From an uncultured Mollicutes bacterium (GTDB taxonomy: Bacteria; Bacillota_I; Bacilli_A; RFN20; CAG-449), in contig URVS01000008.1 of NCBI GenBank assembly GCA_900551385.1, positions 1 to 15,628 on the forward strand: a stretch of DNA of 15,628 nucleotides, read 5' to 3'. The notes below the pieces were generated by a model. The model had not been told where the DNA came from. It worked only from the letters and a program-made list of their open reading frames with translations, and did no database searches. Below, in pieces: positions 15,401 through 15,628 of the stretch. Every line of letters starts with the position of its first letter. Position 1 is the first letter of the stretch. A program made the translations under genes and the position numbers.

Positions 15401-15628
15401 TTATTTAATAATTTCATGTACCACTAAAGGAAATAAAGATAATAAACATATCCAAATCCATTCTTTAAAATTTAATTGAGTAGTAGAAAAAAATCCTACT
15501 AATAATGGTATTTCTGTAACAATAATTTGTAAGAAGAAACCTATAATAATTACTATTAACATAAAATAATTTTTCTTTTTTATTATAGAAAATATAGAAG
15601 AATGAATATCTGACATTCCTACCATGTG
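15401..15628 (-). CDS. P-type cation ATPase, C-terminal fragment (partial)
   Basis: The last 75 codons of a gene that continues beyond the right edge; the codon at the edge is His and the frame is open, so the Met at 15625 is not the start. The sequence matches the end of Ca2+-type P-type ATPases (Cation_ATPase_C domain): HSSIF, a polar stretch, then two transmembrane helices (MLIVIIIGFFLQIIVTEIP, and a second around WIWICLLSLFPLVV) and the final HEIIK, which is typical of these pumps. The full protein would pump a cation such as Ca2+ across the membrane at the cost of ATP. The ion-binding and phosphorylation sites are outside the window, so the ion cannot be confirmed. It converges on the 78-residue gene with no spacing. 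Confidence 0.8.
   Translation of the reverse strand, partial: HMVGMSDIHSSIFSIIKKKNYFMLIVIIIGFFLQIIVTEIPLLVGFFSTTQLNFKEWIWICLLSLFPLVVHEIIK

Noticed and set aside
1..15628. CRISPR arrays, tRNA or rRNA genes, transposases, integrases
   Set aside because: I looked for regularly spaced repeats, GC-rich structured RNA stretches and recombinase motifs and saw none.

Overview
The window looks like a piece of chromosome from a very AT-rich, low-G+C Gram-positive-type bacterium. It fits the Bacilli/Mollicutes-related host-associated lineages (RF39- or Izemoplasma-like) best, but that placement is inference. The basis is the AT-rich codon usage (AGA for Arg, TTA for Leu), strong AAGGAGG-type ribosome binding sites, intrinsic terminators, and five consecutive proteins with MKK-type signal peptides ending in a lipobox cysteine, followed by a sixth. 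The standard genetic code is in use: all 27 Trp codons I could read are TGG, and every stop is TAA or TAG.

Left part (1-2160): an intergenic region of over 300 bp that probably also carries the leader of a leftward gene just outside the window, then a 592-residue lipoprotein gene with its own terminator. Middle (2269-8606): one predicted transcription unit. It has a clear promoter, four tightly packed genes (a lipoprotein-type M6-like zinc metalloprotease followed by three lipoproteins) and a terminator that overlaps the last stop codon. Next (8701-11297): a single-gene unit with a promoter, a leader of about 120 nt, a 797-residue lipoprotein carrying a string of InlB-B-like repeats, and a GC-rich UUCG-loop terminator. 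These six genes look like a cell-surface set: anchored protease plus beta-rich Ig-like, InlB-like and duplicated unknown modules. They probably act in binding or processing of extracellular proteins or glycans; the substrates cannot be read from the sequence.

Right part (11314-15628): the most unusual gene is a 1265-codon open frame. Its ends match the DUF4011 and DUF3320 domains of the large superfamily-I helicase family (COG1112-like), and its middle keeps the expected order of helicase and nuclease blocks. However, the P-loop, the DEAS box, the second motor domain and the Vsr-like nuclease Glu all appear to be gone. The frame is intact, so this looks like a maintained pseudo-helicase. It is followed by a 78-codon unknown protein whose start codon lies inside a hairpin. 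That gene converges, with no spacing, on the 3' end of a leftward P-type cation ATPase gene that runs off the window.

No rRNA, tRNA, CRISPR array, insertion sequence or integrase was seen.
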